A stretch of 64,000 nt of DNA from Nitrosospira sp. (GCA_013821425.1 JACDGV010000004.1:110112-174111); one strand, 5' to 3'. Positions 48,787 through 59,037 are shown, numbered from the stretch's first letter. Notes: generated from the sequence alone by a model not told the origin. Translations and numbers: made by a program.

Positions 48787-50223
48787 ATGATTCGAAGAAC
48801 AAAAATCGTAGCAACACTCGGCCCGGCTTGCAGGGACCCCAAGGTGCTTGAGCGAATGATAAATGCCGGAGTGGATGTAGTACGTATCAATTTTTCTCAC
48901 GGCACCCGGGAAGAGCACATCGAGTACGCTGAATTGACTCGCTCACTCGCTCGTGCCGCGGGACATGCGGTAGGTGTGCTGGCGGATTTGCAGGGTCCAA
49001 AAATCCGCGTCAGCAAATTTGAATCGGGAAAAATCTGGCTCAAGACCGGGGATAAATTCATACTCGATGCGGACTGTGAGCTGGGCAACCAGGAACGGGT
49101 AGGCCTGGATTACAAAGAACTGCCAAATGACGTGGAAACCGGCGCGACATTGATGCTGGATGACGGCCGTATCGTCCTCGGGGTTTCGGAGGTCAAGGGG
49201 CAGCAGATACATTGCGTGGTTGAGCAGGGCGGCATACTGTCCAACAACAAAGGTATCAACCGCAAGGGCGGCGGACTTAGCGCACCCGCCCTGACGAGCA
49301 AGGATGTGGAAGATATCCGGACAGCCGCAGCACTCAAGGCAGACTACCTGGCGGTATCCTTCCCTCGTTCCGGCGATGACATGCGCTGGGCGCGGGACGT
49401 AATGCGCGAGGCCGGTGGCAAGAGTCTGCTGATGGCAAAGATAGAAAGATCCGAGGCAATTCTGGCGCTGGATGATATCTTGCAGGCCTCCGATGCCGTT
49501 ATGGTGGCTCGCGGCGACCTTGCGGTAGAAGTTGGTGACGCGGTGGTGCCTGCGATGCAAAAACGCATGATCCGCACCGCCCGCGCTAACAACAAACTGG
49601 TGGTGACCGCCACGCAGATGATGGAATCGATGGTAACCAGCCCTATTCCAACTCGCGCGGAGGTATCCGACGTGGCTAACGCAGTGCTGGATGGTACCGA
49701 TGCGGTAATGTTATCGGCGGAATCTGCCACGGGCCAGTACCCTGTCGAAGCGGTAGCAGCGATGGCCAGGGTGTGTCTTGAGGCAGAGAAGGAATATCTG
49801 GTAAGCAGCGAACTCCGCCGGCTTCAGGGTGGCCTGCCGGAAACGATAGAGGAAGCTATCGCGCGCGCTACCATGTTCACCGCCGGGGGTCTGAAAATCC
49901 GGGCTATCGCTGCATTGACACAGAGCGGCAGGACAGTGTTGCTGATGTCGCGCAGAAGCTCCAACGTGCCTATATTCGCGTTAAGCCCGCAAGAGGATAC
50001 CCGGCGCAAGATGACTCTGTTCCGCGGGGTCTACCCCGTCAAATTCGGTGGAGGCTCGAATGATCCCGAAATCATATTGAATCATGCCGAAAACGAGCTG
50101 CTCAAGCGCGGCGCGGTGCGAAATGGCGATTTGATAATCATGACGATCGGCGAACCGGTCGGTAAAGCGGGAGGGACCAACACCATGAAAATTGTCAAGG
50201 TGGGGGAATACAGAAAGGCATGA
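48787..50223 (+). CDS. pyk: pyruvate kinase
   Basis: 478 residues. IVATLGPAC, VDVVRINFSHG, LADLQGPKIRV, the catalytic MAKIERSEAI, VMVARGDLAVEVG and the MMESMVTSPIPTRAEVSDVANAVLDGTD phosphate/metal region (given in part: TRAEVSDVANAV). Makes pyruvate and ATP from phosphoenolpyruvate. It is 31 bases after pgk, so biosynthetic outflow from the Calvin cycle is tied to the same operon. Confidence 0.96.
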   Translation: MIRRTKIVATLGPACRDPKVLERMINAGVDVVRINFSHGTREEHIEYAELTRSLARAAGHAVGVLADLQGPKIRVSKFESGKIWLKTGDKFILDADCELGNQERVGLDYKELPNDVETGATLMLDDGRIVLGVSEVKGQQIHCVVEQGGILSNNKGINRKGGGLSAPALTSKDVEDIRTAAALKADYLAVSFPRSGDDMRWARDVMREAGGKSLLMAKIERSEAILALDDILQASDAVMVARGDLAVEVGDAVVPAMQKRMIRTARANNKLVVTATQMMESMVTSPIPTRAEVSDVANAVLDGTDAVMLSAESATGQYPVEAVAAMARVCLEAEKEYLVSSELRRLQGGLPETIEEAIARATMFTAGGLKIRAIAALTQSGRTVLLMSRRSSNVPIFALSPQEDTRRKMTLFRGVYPVKFGGGSNDPEIILNHAENELLKRGAVRNGDLIIMTIGEPVGKAGGTNTMKIVKVGEYRKA

Positions 50224-50325
50224 ACGAATTAAACAGGAGACGGCTGCGTTCATTCCCGCCTCGTTGCTGACAGTTCACACGTTACGACTCACCATATTAC
50301 TGATTCTAACCTGGAGGAGGCTCTA

Positions 50326-51390
50326 ATGGCACTCGTATCATTGCGTCAACTTTTGGATCATGCAGCCGAAAACGGCTATGGTCTACCCGCTTTCAACGTA
50401 AACAACCTGGAGCAGATTCAGGCCATCATGCAGGCGGCGGACGAATGCGACAGTCCGGTAATCATGCAAGGCTCGGCAGGTGCGCGCAAGTATGCCGGCG
50501 AGGCTTTTTTACGCCATCTTATCGCAGCGGCCGTGGAGTCTTATCCGCATATTCCCATCGTCATGCATCAGGACCATGGCGCATCCCCGGCGGTTTGCAT
50601 TAACGCCATCCGTAGCGGCTTCTCCAGCGTCATGATGGATGGCTCGCTGGAAGCGGATGCAAAAACCCCATCATCGTATGAGTACAACGTCGAGGTCACC
50701 GCAAAGGTGGTGGAAATGGCGCATGCGGTCGGGGTTTCTGTCGAAGGCGAACTCGGGTGCCTGGGATCGCTCGAGTCGGGCATGGGGGAGGCCGAAGACG
50801 GCCACGGAGCGGAAGGCAAACTGTCCCATGATCAATTGCTGACTGACCCGGAACAGGCTGCCGACTTTGTCAAGCAGACCGGTGTGGATGCCCTGGCGAT
50901 TGCCATCGGTACCTCTCACGGGGCGTATAAATTTACGCGCAAGCCGACCGGGGACATTCTCGCTATCGAGCGTGTCAAGGAAATTCACAAACGTATCCCC
51001 AATACGCATCTGGTGATGCATGGCTCTAGTTCCGTACCTCAGGACTGGCTCGACATCATCCGCGAATTTGGCGGGGAAATGAAGGAGACATACGGAGTGC
51101 CGGTGGAAGAAATACAGGAGGGTATCAAGCACGGCGTGCGCAAGATAAATATCGACACTGACATCCGTCTTGCCATGACTGGCGCCATTCGCCGCCACCT
51201 TGCCAAAAATAAGAGTGAATTTGACCCGCGTAAATATCTAAAGGATGCCACTGCCGCGGCAAAAGATATCTGCAAGGCACGCTTCGAGGCTTTTGGCTGC
51301 GCCGGGCAAGCGGGCAAGATCAAGCCCATCATGCTGGAGAACATGGCAAACAAATACGCCAAGGGCGAGCTAAAAGCGATTATCAAGTAA
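50326..51390 (+). CDS. fba: fructose-bisphosphate aldolase, class II (Calvin cycle type)
   Basis: 354 residues, the length of the zinc class IIB enzyme found in Calvin-cycle gene clusters. Seen: [27 protein letters not shown] with metal-ligand histidine, [14 protein letters not shown], and [29 protein letters not shown] (only MHGSSSVP is diagnostic). GGAGGAGG lies just before the ATG. It would condense glyceraldehyde 3-phosphate and dihydroxyacetone phosphate, and can also make sedoheptulose bisphosphate. Confidence 0.96.
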   Translation: MALVSLRQLLDHAAENGYGLPAFNVNNLEQIQAIMQAADECDSPVIMQGSAGARKYAGEAFLRHLIAAAVESYPHIPIVMHQDHGASPAVCINAIRSGFSSVMMDGSLEADAKTPSSYEYNVEVTAKVVEMAHAVGVSVEGELGCLGSLESGMGEAEDGHGAEGKLSHDQLLTDPEQAADFVKQTGVDALAIAIGTSHGAYKFTRKPTGDILAIERVKEIHKRIPNTHLVMHGSSSVPQDWLDIIREFGGEMKETYGVPVEEIQEGIKHGVRKINIDTDIRLAMTGAIRRHLAKNKSEFDPRKYLKDATAAAKDICKARFEAFGCAGQAGKIKPIMLENMANKYAKGELKAIIK

Positions 51391-51464
51391 GCGGGAAGAA
51401 AAAGACCAATAGCTGGCCAGGACATCGTGGTACGTTCTGAACCAGCAGCAAAGAGGGAAGGCAG

Positions 51465-51489
51465 GGTCAGCTGCGGCTGACCTTTTCTT
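51465..51489 (+). terminator. intrinsic terminator of the tkt-fba operon
   Basis: GGTCAGC (51465-51471) and GCTGACC (51476-51482) form a perfect seven-pair stem with a TGCG loop and a T-rich tail (TTTTCTT). It lies 75 bases after the fba stop. Confidence 0.85.
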
Positions 51490-51604
51490 GCCACGCTGGC
51501 GGGGATGCGTACTCCGCGAGCCGTGCCGCTGCGCTTGGACCATGCCGCTTTTTTACCCGCAACAGGCTGCACGAGAAATCCCTGCCGGAGACTTCCGGGG
51601 ATCA

Positions 51605-51886
51605 CCTAAGGAAGCCCTGAACAAGTCCTCCGCGGAGCGCGTTGCGGTAAAATCGGGATGATCACAAGGCGCACGACACAGGTCGTAGCTTGGACTACGA
51701 TGCCAAGGAGTGCAACGCAGTAAGCGCCCGATTTTACCACAACCCGAAGGGACGGGGCTTTGCGGGCGGTCTGCTTTGTCAGGCTCCTAGCGAAGGGCAT
51801 CAACCATTCGCATTGTCGCCTTTCGCGCATCTCATCCCGCAAAGCCCCGTCGCGCCCGCGTGGGACTTGTTCAGGGCTTCCCTAAG
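51605..51886. mobile_element. 282-base MITE-like palindromic element
   Basis: The left end (51605-51637) begins CCTAAGGAAGCCCTGAACAAGTCC and the right end (51863-51886) is its inverted copy (GGACTTGTTCAGGGCTTCCCTAAG). Two further inverted pairs are nested within: GGTAAAATCGGG (about 51645-51656) with CCCGATTTTACC (51727-51738), and ACGGGGCTTTGCGGG (51752-51766) with CCCGCAAAGCCCCGT (51836-51850). No transposase gene fits. A solo end is at 30392-30425. This fits a small non-autonomous element moved in trans, or a structured REP-type repeat. Confidence 0.65.
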
Positions 51887-51911
51887 CGCATCGGATACTG
51901 TGCGGTAATTT

Positions 51912-53471
51912 TCACCAAAAAGGGTTATTTTTATCGAAAACCCTCCAGACATTATCCAACTCCCGCTTTCTCGTCAAAGCCAGGCTCGCACTCCAGCCCC
52001 GGATAATACCGATTGCTTCACGTTCGCCCGTTCCATCTTCCCCGGCAGGCAGTTCGTCCAGCAGGCGCACGATAACAGCGTTATCGTTGATCACGCCCAG
52101 AACATCTTGCAGGGCTGCCAGGGATTTAATGTACCGCTTCGCTTTTTTATGGCTGTAAAGCCCGGCAAAAAACTCGGCAGCATACCGTTGTTTCTTGGCC
52201 ATGATGCGCAGAGCGTGTAGTTCCGGGGCATCGAAACTCTTGAGTTTCTTTCCATGTTTTTTCAGCTGCTTGTGACGATGCGAGAGCATCGCGGCAGAAA
52301 AAACTTTTATCGGTTCCCAGGACGCTTCCTCCGCCTCACCGGAGGACGTTGACCTATCGCGAGAGACTAGCCAGGATTCAGCGCTTAACCATGCGCCCAG
52401 CTTCAGCATCACCCCCGTGTAATGCTTTGACTCTACAGCATCGCGCGCAACATCCTTGTGACGGCAGCGTATTTGCTCACACTTCTCCCGTAATGCAAGC
52501 ATTCCCGGATTTTCATTAAAACTTGCACAAACGCTCGCTAATGTTCCAGTCACAAACACGTCCCAGTCACGGGCCGGCCGCAGCTGCCCGGCAAGCCATT
52601 TCAGGTCCTTCGCCATTGGATTGAACGCGGCCCTGGAAAACGCGCTGGAAAAAATGCCGAAGGCAGAACGTTCCCGGCGCAAGGCAACACGCATCTGGTG
52701 CAGGTATTCCATATCGCGGTCTTCCAGCATACCTGCCTCGTTACTATGCAAATGATTAAGGCAGTTCCAGGCGATAGCCTTGAATGCTTTACTCACTTGC
52801 ATTTCCGCGACAAGCGCGACTGGGGTGGCCCTGAGCGGCGAAGGCTTCCTGCGGGAAATAAGCGCATAGCCCCGCTCAGCCTTACTTACGTTCTCCAACC
52901 TGAGGGGGACTATACGCAGCAGATCCAGTGCAAACTCGAATAATAGTCCCGGGCTGCCCGATTTAAGTTCCAGTTCCATTTCGCAGAAGGGAATGCTCCG
53001 CTCTGGGGTGATGATCCGGCCACGATCGAGACAAAACTCCACCTCGCTATTATCGGCAAGACGCAAGATACGAGTACTGCGGTTGAACTCGGTAATAAAC
53101 ACAGGGTGCAATTTTTCGCGCAGCCCGGCATCATCGAATAAAGCGAAGAGCGCGGGATCGGAAATCGCATTGAAGTCGGGTTGCGCTTTCAGCACCGGCG
53201 CTTCCCACTCAAATCGCTGATGCAATCCCACTATGGCATTGCCCCCACCTTTAATCGTCTGGACCCAGCGTTTGCCAGTACGGCGCAAGCGAAATGCCGT
53301 ATTACTGCGCCTTAGATCGAAATTCCCCGTATCGTAATAGATGCTGTGAACTTTCCTGGTAACGGAACGGGAGATACTCAGTGTTCTCAACAGCGTACAG
53401 CGCTGCAACCGGCTAACGTTCTCCGGTTGCAGCCGCAATTTAAGTTCTATCTCGGTGGGGGACGTGAACAC
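51912..53471 (-). CDS. CYTH-CHAD domain protein (YgiF-like inorganic triphosphatase)
   Basis: 519 residues from a GTG start. The N terminus has the CYTH signature E7-x-E9-x-K11 (EIELKLRL) and a tunnel of charged strands up to about residue 200, as in tripolyphosphatases. From about residue 225 it is a CHAD domain, an all-helical, histidine- and arginine-rich fold (HQMRVALRRERSAFGIF; RIMAKKQRYAAEFF) that binds polyphosphate. The ppk gene ends 20 bases upstream, so the pair probably makes and handles polyphosphate together. Confidence 0.9.
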   Translation of the reverse strand: MFTSPTEIELKLRLQPENVSRLQRCTLLRTLSISRSVTRKVHSIYYDTGNFDLRRSNTAFRLRRTGKRWVQTIKGGGNAIVGLHQRFEWEAPVLKAQPDFNAISDPALFALFDDAGLREKLHPVFITEFNRSTRILRLADNSEVEFCLDRGRIITPERSIPFCEMELELKSGSPGLLFEFALDLLRIVPLRLENVSKAERGYALISRRKPSPLRATPVALVAEMQVSKAFKAIAWNCLNHLHSNEAGMLEDRDMEYLHQMRVALRRERSAFGIFSSAFSRAAFNPMAKDLKWLAGQLRPARDWDVFVTGTLASVCASFNENPGMLALREKCEQIRCRHKDVARDAVESKHYTGVMLKLGAWLSAESWLVSRDRSTSSGEAEEASWEPIKVFSAAMLSHRHKQLKKHGKKLKSFDAPELHALRIMAKKQRYAAEFFAGLYSHKKAKRYIKSLAALQDVLGVINDNAVIVRLLDELPAGEDGTGEREAIGIIRGWSASLALTRKRELDNVWRVFDKNNPFW

Positions 53472-53491
53472 TTTTCCGTATAACCCATGCC

Positions 53492-55573
53492 TCAGCCCGG
53501 TTTCGCTGCTGCCAGTTCCGTCAACAGCGTCTCCTGAGCGCAGAGCTTTTTTCCCCTGTGGGCCGTTTTGAGACGATACTTACCCTCACCGTCCATTTCC
53601 CATGCCTGGTTATTGTCCTTGAGGTATACGTTCAAGCCCTCCGCAAGCACCCGCTTTTTCAATTTCGCTTCCAGCACCGGAAAGCAAATTTCGATGCGGC
53701 GAAAGAAATTGCGATCCATCCAGTCAGCGCTGGAAAGGTAGATAGCGTCCGCTCCGCCGCTGCGGAAATAGAAAATCCGGCTATGCTCAAGGAAACGCCC
53801 AACGATCGATCGCACCCGGATGTTTTCCGACAATCCGGCAACGCCGGGACGCAAAGCACACACACCCCGGATAATGAGATCGGTTTTGACCCCTGCGGCT
53901 GAAGCAAGATAGAGCGCCTTTATAATCTGCGGCTCAAGCAATGCATTCATTTTTGCGATAATGCGGGCAGGTTTTCCCGCTCTGGCGCTCTGCGCCTCGT
54001 TATCGATGGCTGCCAGTATCTGGGTATGGAAACTGAACGGCGACTGCCACAGATATTTTAACTTTCCCGCCTTGCCAAGGCCGGTCAGCTGCATGAAGAC
54101 TTCGTTGACGTCGGCACAGACTTGTTCGTTACAGGTAAATAACCCGAAATCAGTATAGAGCCGGGCGGTGCTGGCGTGATAGTTGCCCGTTCCCACGTGC
54201 GCGTAACGCCTGAGCCTGCCTTCCTCTCGTCGCACCACCATTGCCATCTTGGCGTGGGTCTTATGGCCCACCACGCCATACACCACATGCGCTCCGACTT
54301 CCTCCAGACGGCTGGCCCAGTTTATGTTGGCCTCCTCATCGAAACGCGCAAGCAGTTCCACCACCACGGTTACTTCCTTCCCGCTGCTGGCAGCGGCGAT
54401 AAGTGCTGTCATTACCAGGGAATCGGTTCCCGTACGATATACGGTCTGCCTGATTGCCACGACATTCGGGTCCAGCGCCGCCTGCTGAAGGAAGTGAATT
54501 ACCGGCTGAAACGACTGATAGGGATGGTGCAACAGGATATCGTTCTTGCGAATCATCTGGAAAATATCCACGATTTTTTTCTTTTGCAGCGTTACCGGCA
54601 AACCAGGAATAAACGGCGGATATTTCAGGTCCGGCCGTTCGATGCGATCAGGGACCTGCATCAGCCGCACCAGATTCACCGGTCCTTCCACCTGATAGAA
54701 ATCGTCACGGGACAGACCGAGTTGCTCGAGTAGAAAATCCGCCATGTGTGGAGAGCAGTTGTCCGCCACTTCCAGTCTGACCGCATTGCCAAAATGGCGT
54801 TGAGGCAATTCGCCTTGCAGCGCAATGCGCAGGTTTTTAACCTCTTCCTCGTCCACGAACAAATCGCTATTGCGAGTGGCACGGAACTGGTAGCAGCCGA
54901 GCACGGTCATGCCGGAGAAGAGCTCGCCCACATGGGCATGCAGGATGGAGGATAGAAACACGAAATTATATTCCGTGCTGCTGATTTCTCCAGGTAGCTG
55001 AATTACACGCGGCAAGACTCGCGGCGCTTGCACGATCGCTGTTCCGGAACTGCGCCCAAAAGCGTCCTTGCCTTCCAGTTCAACCGCAAAATTCAGGCTT
55101 TTGTTGAGCACGCGGGGGAAAGGGTGCGAGATATCCAGGCCTATGGGTGTCAGCACAGGCATCAGCTCCCGGAAAAAATAGGCTTTGATCCATTCTCGCT
55201 GAGCATCGTTCCAGCCCGCGCGCCGCAGGAAACAGATGCCCACGTTTGCCAGGCCAGGCAGAATTTCCTGATTCAGCAATTGATACTGCCGCGCGACCAG
55301 CGCGTGAGCCTGCTCCGAGACCACCTTGAATACCTGTTGCGGCAACATGCCGTCCGGCCCGAAACCCGGCGTATCCAGGTTGATCTGCTCCTTTAGGCCC
55401 GCAACGCGAACCTCAAAAAATTCATCGAGGTTACTGCTGACTATGCAGAGAAACTTCAGGCGTTCCAGAAGTGGAGCGTCCTTGTTTTCTGCCTGAGCAA
55501 GGACGCGGCAGTTGAATTCAATCTGGCCAACTTCCCGATTAAGAAACTGGCTGACCGTTTGTGAGGTTGTCAT
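53492..55573 (-). CDS. ppk: polyphosphate kinase 1
   Basis: Builds polyphosphate from ATP at the membrane. 693 residues with the N-terminal helical domain (FLNREVGQIEFNCRVLAQAE), the head domain, and two PLD-like catalytic domains. The autophosphorylated histidine is in RYAHVGTGNYH and the second catalytic histidine in GRFLEHSRIFYF. The next leftward gene encodes a polyphosphate-binding CHAD protein; phoU-ppx lie elsewhere in the window. Confidence 0.95.
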   Translation of the reverse strand: MTTSQTVSQFLNREVGQIEFNCRVLAQAENKDAPLLERLKFLCIVSSNLDEFFEVRVAGLKEQINLDTPGFGPDGMLPQQVFKVVSEQAHALVARQYQLLNQEILPGLANVGICFLRRAGWNDAQREWIKAYFFRELMPVLTPIGLDISHPFPRVLNKSLNFAVELEGKDAFGRSSGTAIVQAPRVLPRVIQLPGEISSTEYNFVFLSSILHAHVGELFSGMTVLGCYQFRATRNSDLFVDEEEVKNLRIALQGELPQRHFGNAVRLEVADNCSPHMADFLLEQLGLSRDDFYQVEGPVNLVRLMQVPDRIERPDLKYPPFIPGLPVTLQKKKIVDIFQMIRKNDILLHHPYQSFQPVIHFLQQAALDPNVVAIRQTVYRTGTDSLVMTALIAAASSGKEVTVVVELLARFDEEANINWASRLEEVGAHVVYGVVGHKTHAKMAMVVRREEGRLRRYAHVGTGNYHASTARLYTDFGLFTCNEQVCADVNEVFMQLTGLGKAGKLKYLWQSPFSFHTQILAAIDNEAQSARAGKPARIIAKMNALLEPQIIKALYLASAAGVKTDLIIRGVCALRPGVAGLSENIRVRSIVGRFLEHSRIFYFRSGGADAIYLSSADWMDRNFFRRIEICFPVLEAKLKKRVLAEGLNVYLKDNNQAWEMDGEGKYRLKTAHRGKKLCAQETLLTELAAAKPG

Positions 55574-55656
55574 GACAACAGTTTCCGGTTTGCGCGGCGC
55601 AGCTGGATTGAACGAGCTGGAATCCTCGGCAAGTCTTCCATGTCTTCATATCGGCG

Positions 55657-55929
55657 TTACTCCGCCTCCGGAACATAGCCCCGGGGCTGTTCGGCGCCGC
55701 TGCCGAAAAAATATGCCTCAAGCTGTTCGGCCAGGTATTTACGGGCCTTGATGTCCGACAGGTTCAGGTGGTTTTCATTTACCAGCATAGTCTGATGCCG
55801 AATCCACCCGGCCCAGGCTTCTCTGGATACATTATCCAAAATACGCTTTCCCAACTCGCCCGGATAAGGTTGAAAATCCAGCCCTTCCAGTTCACGTCCA
55901 AGCTTTATGCACTTCACAACCCTCGCCAT
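55657..55929 (-). CDS. probable Fe(2+)-trafficking protein YggX
   Basis: 90 residues. [19 protein letters not shown] with the conserved cysteine, [10 protein letters not shown] and [19 protein letters not shown] are diagnostic. Members protect iron-sulfur clusters and are tied to iron handling under oxidative stress. GGGAG sits eight bases before the ATG. It lies between argA and ppk, all leftward. Confidence 0.95.
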   Translation of the reverse strand: MARVVKCIKLGRELEGLDFQPYPGELGKRILDNVSREAWAGWIRHQTMLVNENHLNLSDIKARKYLAEQLEAYFFGSGAEQPRGYVPEAE

Positions 55930-56057
55930 TTTTGTTCTCCCAATATGACTGTAGATGAAACGGGATCCCCTGCGATTACGGGTTTACTCTAGCCACGCAA
56001 CATTGCCGCTTCATCATAAAGCGCGGATGGGGCAAGCTGTTCGAATTATCCCCGCTG

Positions 56058-57398
56058 TTATATATTCTTTACGAACACCTTTGATCGCCGCTGGTAATTG
56101 TATAACCCCTGTTTGGCTTTCGGTAACTCACCCACGTCTGTCTCAACAAATCCACGCTCGATAAACCAATGGGCAGTTCGGGTTGTTAACACGAACAGTT
56201 TTTTGCTGCCTTGCGACCTGGCTTTCGCTTCGATATTCCTGAGCAACGCATCGCCGCAACCGGCGCTGCGATAATCAGGATGAACGGCAAGACATGCCAG
56301 TTCGCACGCTGCATCGCGAGGAAAAGGATACAGTGCGGCGCAACCCGCTATCATACTGTCATGTTCGATCACGACAAAGCGTCCAATCTCCATTTCCAGC
56401 AATTCGCGGTTGCGACGCACCAGCGTCCCTTCGGCTTCAAGTGGCTCTATTAACTGCAGAATCGCGCCAACGTCCTCTATCCTTGCATCTCGTAGATTTT
56501 GCAGTGGGCCTTCTGATATCATGGTTCCGATACCGGTGTGAGTAAACAACTCCATCAGTACCGCGCCATCGATATGCCGGCTGATGAGGTGAACGCGCGC
56601 CACGCCTCGTTCACAGGCTTGGACAGCAAAGGGAAGGTACAATTGGGCATCCTCAGGTAATCTGACGGCTTGCCTGGCAAATTCCTGAAGCAGCGCCTTG
56701 CCTTCGGCCACGGTCAACTCGGGCAATAGCGACACCTCCGACCCATCAGAGGGTTCCTTTTCTAGGACCTCGGTATCCATTAAAAATATGAGTTTCTCGG
56801 CTTTGAGCGCAATCGCGGCTTCGGCTGCGACATTTTCCAGCGTCAGGTTGAAGATCTCGCCAGTGGGAGAATAGCCCAGCGGCGAAAGTAGCGCCAGTTC
56901 GCCTTGCTCAAGCCGCGAGCGGATAGCTGCGGCATCAATCCTGCGGACCTCCCCGGTATGCATCAGGTCCACCCCTTCTACGATGCCCACGGGGCGGGCG
57001 GTGACAAAGTTACCACTAGCTACCCGGATAGCAGCGTTGGCCATGGGTGAATTGGGCAGCCCCATTGACAGCAATGCCTCGATTTCAACACGGATTCGTC
57101 CTATTGATTCCTTTACGCATTGCAGCGCGGCAGCGTCGGTGACACGCATTCCCCTTACATAGCTCGTCTGAAGGTTGCGTTCATTCAGCCGCGCTTCAAT
57201 CTGAGGCCGTGCCCCGTGCACCAGCACCAGCCGTACGCCCAGGCTTGCCAGCAGATTAAGATCATGAACTAGCTCGATAAACTTGCCATCCGCCACCACT
57301 TCCCCACCGAACGCCAAGACAAAGGTTTTATGGCGGAACGAATTCACGTAAGGCGCTACTGAGCGAAACCATGCAACGAAGTCGGTATCAAATCTCAA
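56058..57398 (-). CDS. argA: N-acetylglutamate synthase ArgA
   Basis: First step of arginine synthesis, acetyl-CoA plus glutamate. 446 residues with an N-terminal amino-acid-kinase-like domain (KTFVLAFGGEVVADGKF; VLVHGARPQIEARL), which binds the arginine inhibitor, and a C-terminal GNAT domain (LACLAVHPDYRSAGCGDALL with the acetyl-CoA loop). No methionine start fits; a TTG at 57398 with AAGG eight bases upstream gives the expected N terminus. Confidence 0.94.
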   Translation of the reverse strand: MRFDTDFVAWFRSVAPYVNSFRHKTFVLAFGGEVVADGKFIELVHDLNLLASLGVRLVLVHGARPQIEARLNERNLQTSYVRGMRVTDAAALQCVKESIGRIRVEIEALLSMGLPNSPMANAAIRVASGNFVTARPVGIVEGVDLMHTGEVRRIDAAAIRSRLEQGELALLSPLGYSPTGEIFNLTLENVAAEAAIALKAEKLIFLMDTEVLEKEPSDGSEVSLLPELTVAEGKALLQEFARQAVRLPEDAQLYLPFAVQACERGVARVHLISRHIDGAVLMELFTHTGIGTMISEGPLQNLRDARIEDVGAILQLIEPLEAEGTLVRRNRELLEMEIGRFVVIEHDSMIAGCAALYPFPRDAACELACLAVHPDYRSAGCGDALLRNIEAKARSQGSKKLFVLTTRTAHWFIERGFVETDVGELPKAKQGLYNYQRRSKVFVKNI

Positions 57399-57498
57399 GA
57401 TTCATGCCTTACAAAGCAGTTGAGTCATCAATAAAGCTTCCGCAGTTTGTGGGGGTGCAACCCAAACCGCAAAGCACGCGCGCAAGGTGAATGCGGGC

Positions 57499-58266
57499 TC
57501 AGTAATCGCCCCATAATGCCTGCATTGCCGCAACTGCGGCCAATGCGGCGCTTTCCGTGCGGAGAGTACGTTCGCCCAGCCGCAACGGGACAAATCCGGC
57601 TACCAGGGCAGCCTCCTCTTCATCCGGGGCAAAGCCGCCTTCCGGTCCTACCAGCAGGGTTGCGGCGGCAACTCCGGACGTCCCGGAAAAATCACGCAAG
57701 CCCTTCCTTGCGTCGGGCGAAAGCAAGAAGCACAGGTCGGATGGGCCATCAGCATTCAAATTCCTGCATCGGATGATTTGCTTCCCAAGCCAGCCGTTGA
57801 GCGATGCAAGTGGCAGCACCTGCGGAACGCGATTTCTGCCGCTCTGCTCACAGGCGGAGATAACGACTTTCTGCAAGTGACTCACGCGTCTTTCCTCTCG
57901 CACTCCTGAAAGCCGCACGACACTCAGCTTTGTATTGAGAGGCTGGATACTGCCTACACCCATTTCCACCGCTTTCTGTACAATCCAGTCCATTTTTTCG
58001 CTCGCACAAATCGCCTGGGCGAGTGCGATTGCAAGACGCGACTCGCGTTCGATAGCAAGGTGCTGCCCAATTACAGCCGTGGCGCCACTCTTGGCGATAC
58101 GTGCGATAACAGACCTGAATTCTCCTCCTTTGCCGTTGAATAAAGTCATTTCATCGCCTTGTCCGAGCCTCAACGCACGGATAGCGTGGTTTGCGATGCT
58201 GACGGGCAGTTCAACGATCTGCCCGGTGTAGAGCTCGCCGGGACAGTAAAATCGGGGGAGCGTCAT
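57499..58266 (-). CDS. rsmE: 16S rRNA (uracil-1498-N3) methyltransferase
   Basis: 255 residues of the SPOUT class. N-terminal PUA-like beta domain (ITNHAIRALRLGQGDEMTLFNGKG region), then the knotted SAM site LLVGPEGGFAPDEE and RLGERTLRTESAAL at the C terminus. It methylates U1498 in the decoding centre. Ends 100 bases before argA begins on the same strand. Confidence 0.94.
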   Translation of the reverse strand: MTLPRFYCPGELYTGQIVELPVSIANHAIRALRLGQGDEMTLFNGKGGEFRSVIARIAKSGATAVIGQHLAIERESRLAIALAQAICASEKMDWIVQKAVEMGVGSIQPLNTKLSVVRLSGVREERRVSHLQKVVISACEQSGRNRVPQVLPLASLNGWLGKQIIRCRNLNADGPSDLCFLLSPDARKGLRDFSGTSGVAAATLLVGPEGGFAPDEEEAALVAGFVPLRLGERTLRTESAALAAVAAMQALWGDY

Positions 58267-58476
58267 CCTGTCAGGTGGCCGATTGCGGGAACCAATTATG
58301 CTCCTCTCTCATGATAGTATTGCCATGTTAGCCTGAACCATGCTGTTCGGAAGCACTGGCGTCGGCGGGTTTGTTCCATTATAACCGGTGCACCCGGCTT
58401 TTTTGGATAGTCCCGCTGAGGTTTGGGTTTCCGGCAAGGCATCCAAAGGATGTTGTAGTTCGACCAGGAGAAAAAC

Positions 58477-59034
58477 ATGGCAAGCCTTGAAACACCTGTC
58501 GGTAATTTTGGTTGGGATGCGGTGGATTTTGATCTGCCAGGCGTGGACGGAAGGCGCTATAACCTTGCTTCCGTGAAAGGCGAAAGGGGATTGCTGGTAA
58601 TGTTTATCTGCAATCACTGCCCTTATGTAAAGGCGATTCGCGAGCGCATCGTTCGCGACGTTAACGAATTGCGTCCACACGGGGTAGCCGCCGTCGCGAT
58701 CATGTCCAATGACCCTGCCGATTATCCCGAGGACTCGTTCGACAACATGCTGCGAGTGGCCAGGGAATATGGTTTTTCCTTCCCCTATGTATGGGATGAA
58801 ACCCAGGAAATAGCGAAAGCGTACGGAGCGGTATGTACACCGGATTTCTTCGGCTTTAATTCCCTGCTCAAACTGCAGTACCGTGGGCGGCTGGATGCCT
58901 CTCGCAAGGAAACAGCCCCGACCGATGTGCGGCGCGATCTGTTCGAAGCAATGGTGGAGGTGGCAAGGACTGGCCAAGGGCCGGAGGATCAGATTCCCAG
59001 CATCGGCTGTTCGATAAAATGGCGGACTGGATAA
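58477..59034 (+). CDS. thioredoxin-family protein (peroxiredoxin-like)
   Basis: 185 residues, cytoplasmic by lack of a signal peptide. FICNHCPYV gives a C45-N-H-C48 redox pair; the N-terminal DFDLPGVDGRRYNLASVKG is the usual AhpC/TSA-like lead-in, and TPDFFGF holds the cis-proline. Such proteins are common next to redox or repair genes but have no agreed substrate. AGGAG lies just before the ATG. The phosphatase gene follows after only three bases. Confidence 0.85.
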   Translation: MASLETPVGNFGWDAVDFDLPGVDGRRYNLASVKGERGLLVMFICNHCPYVKAIRERIVRDVNELRPHGVAAVAIMSNDPADYPEDSFDNMLRVAREYGFSFPYVWDETQEIAKAYGAVCTPDFFGFNSLLKLQYRGRLDASRKETAPTDVRRDLFEAMVEVARTGQGPEDQIPSIGCSIKWRTG

Positions 59035-59037
59035 GAC

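Larger units (their letters stand above)
51391..51911. other. gene-free stretch: terminator plus a MITE-like element
   Basis: 521 bases between fba and the CYTH-CHAD gene, which converge. It holds the terminator at 51465-51489 and the palindromic element at 51605-51886. No coding frame in it is convincing. Confidence 0.6.
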
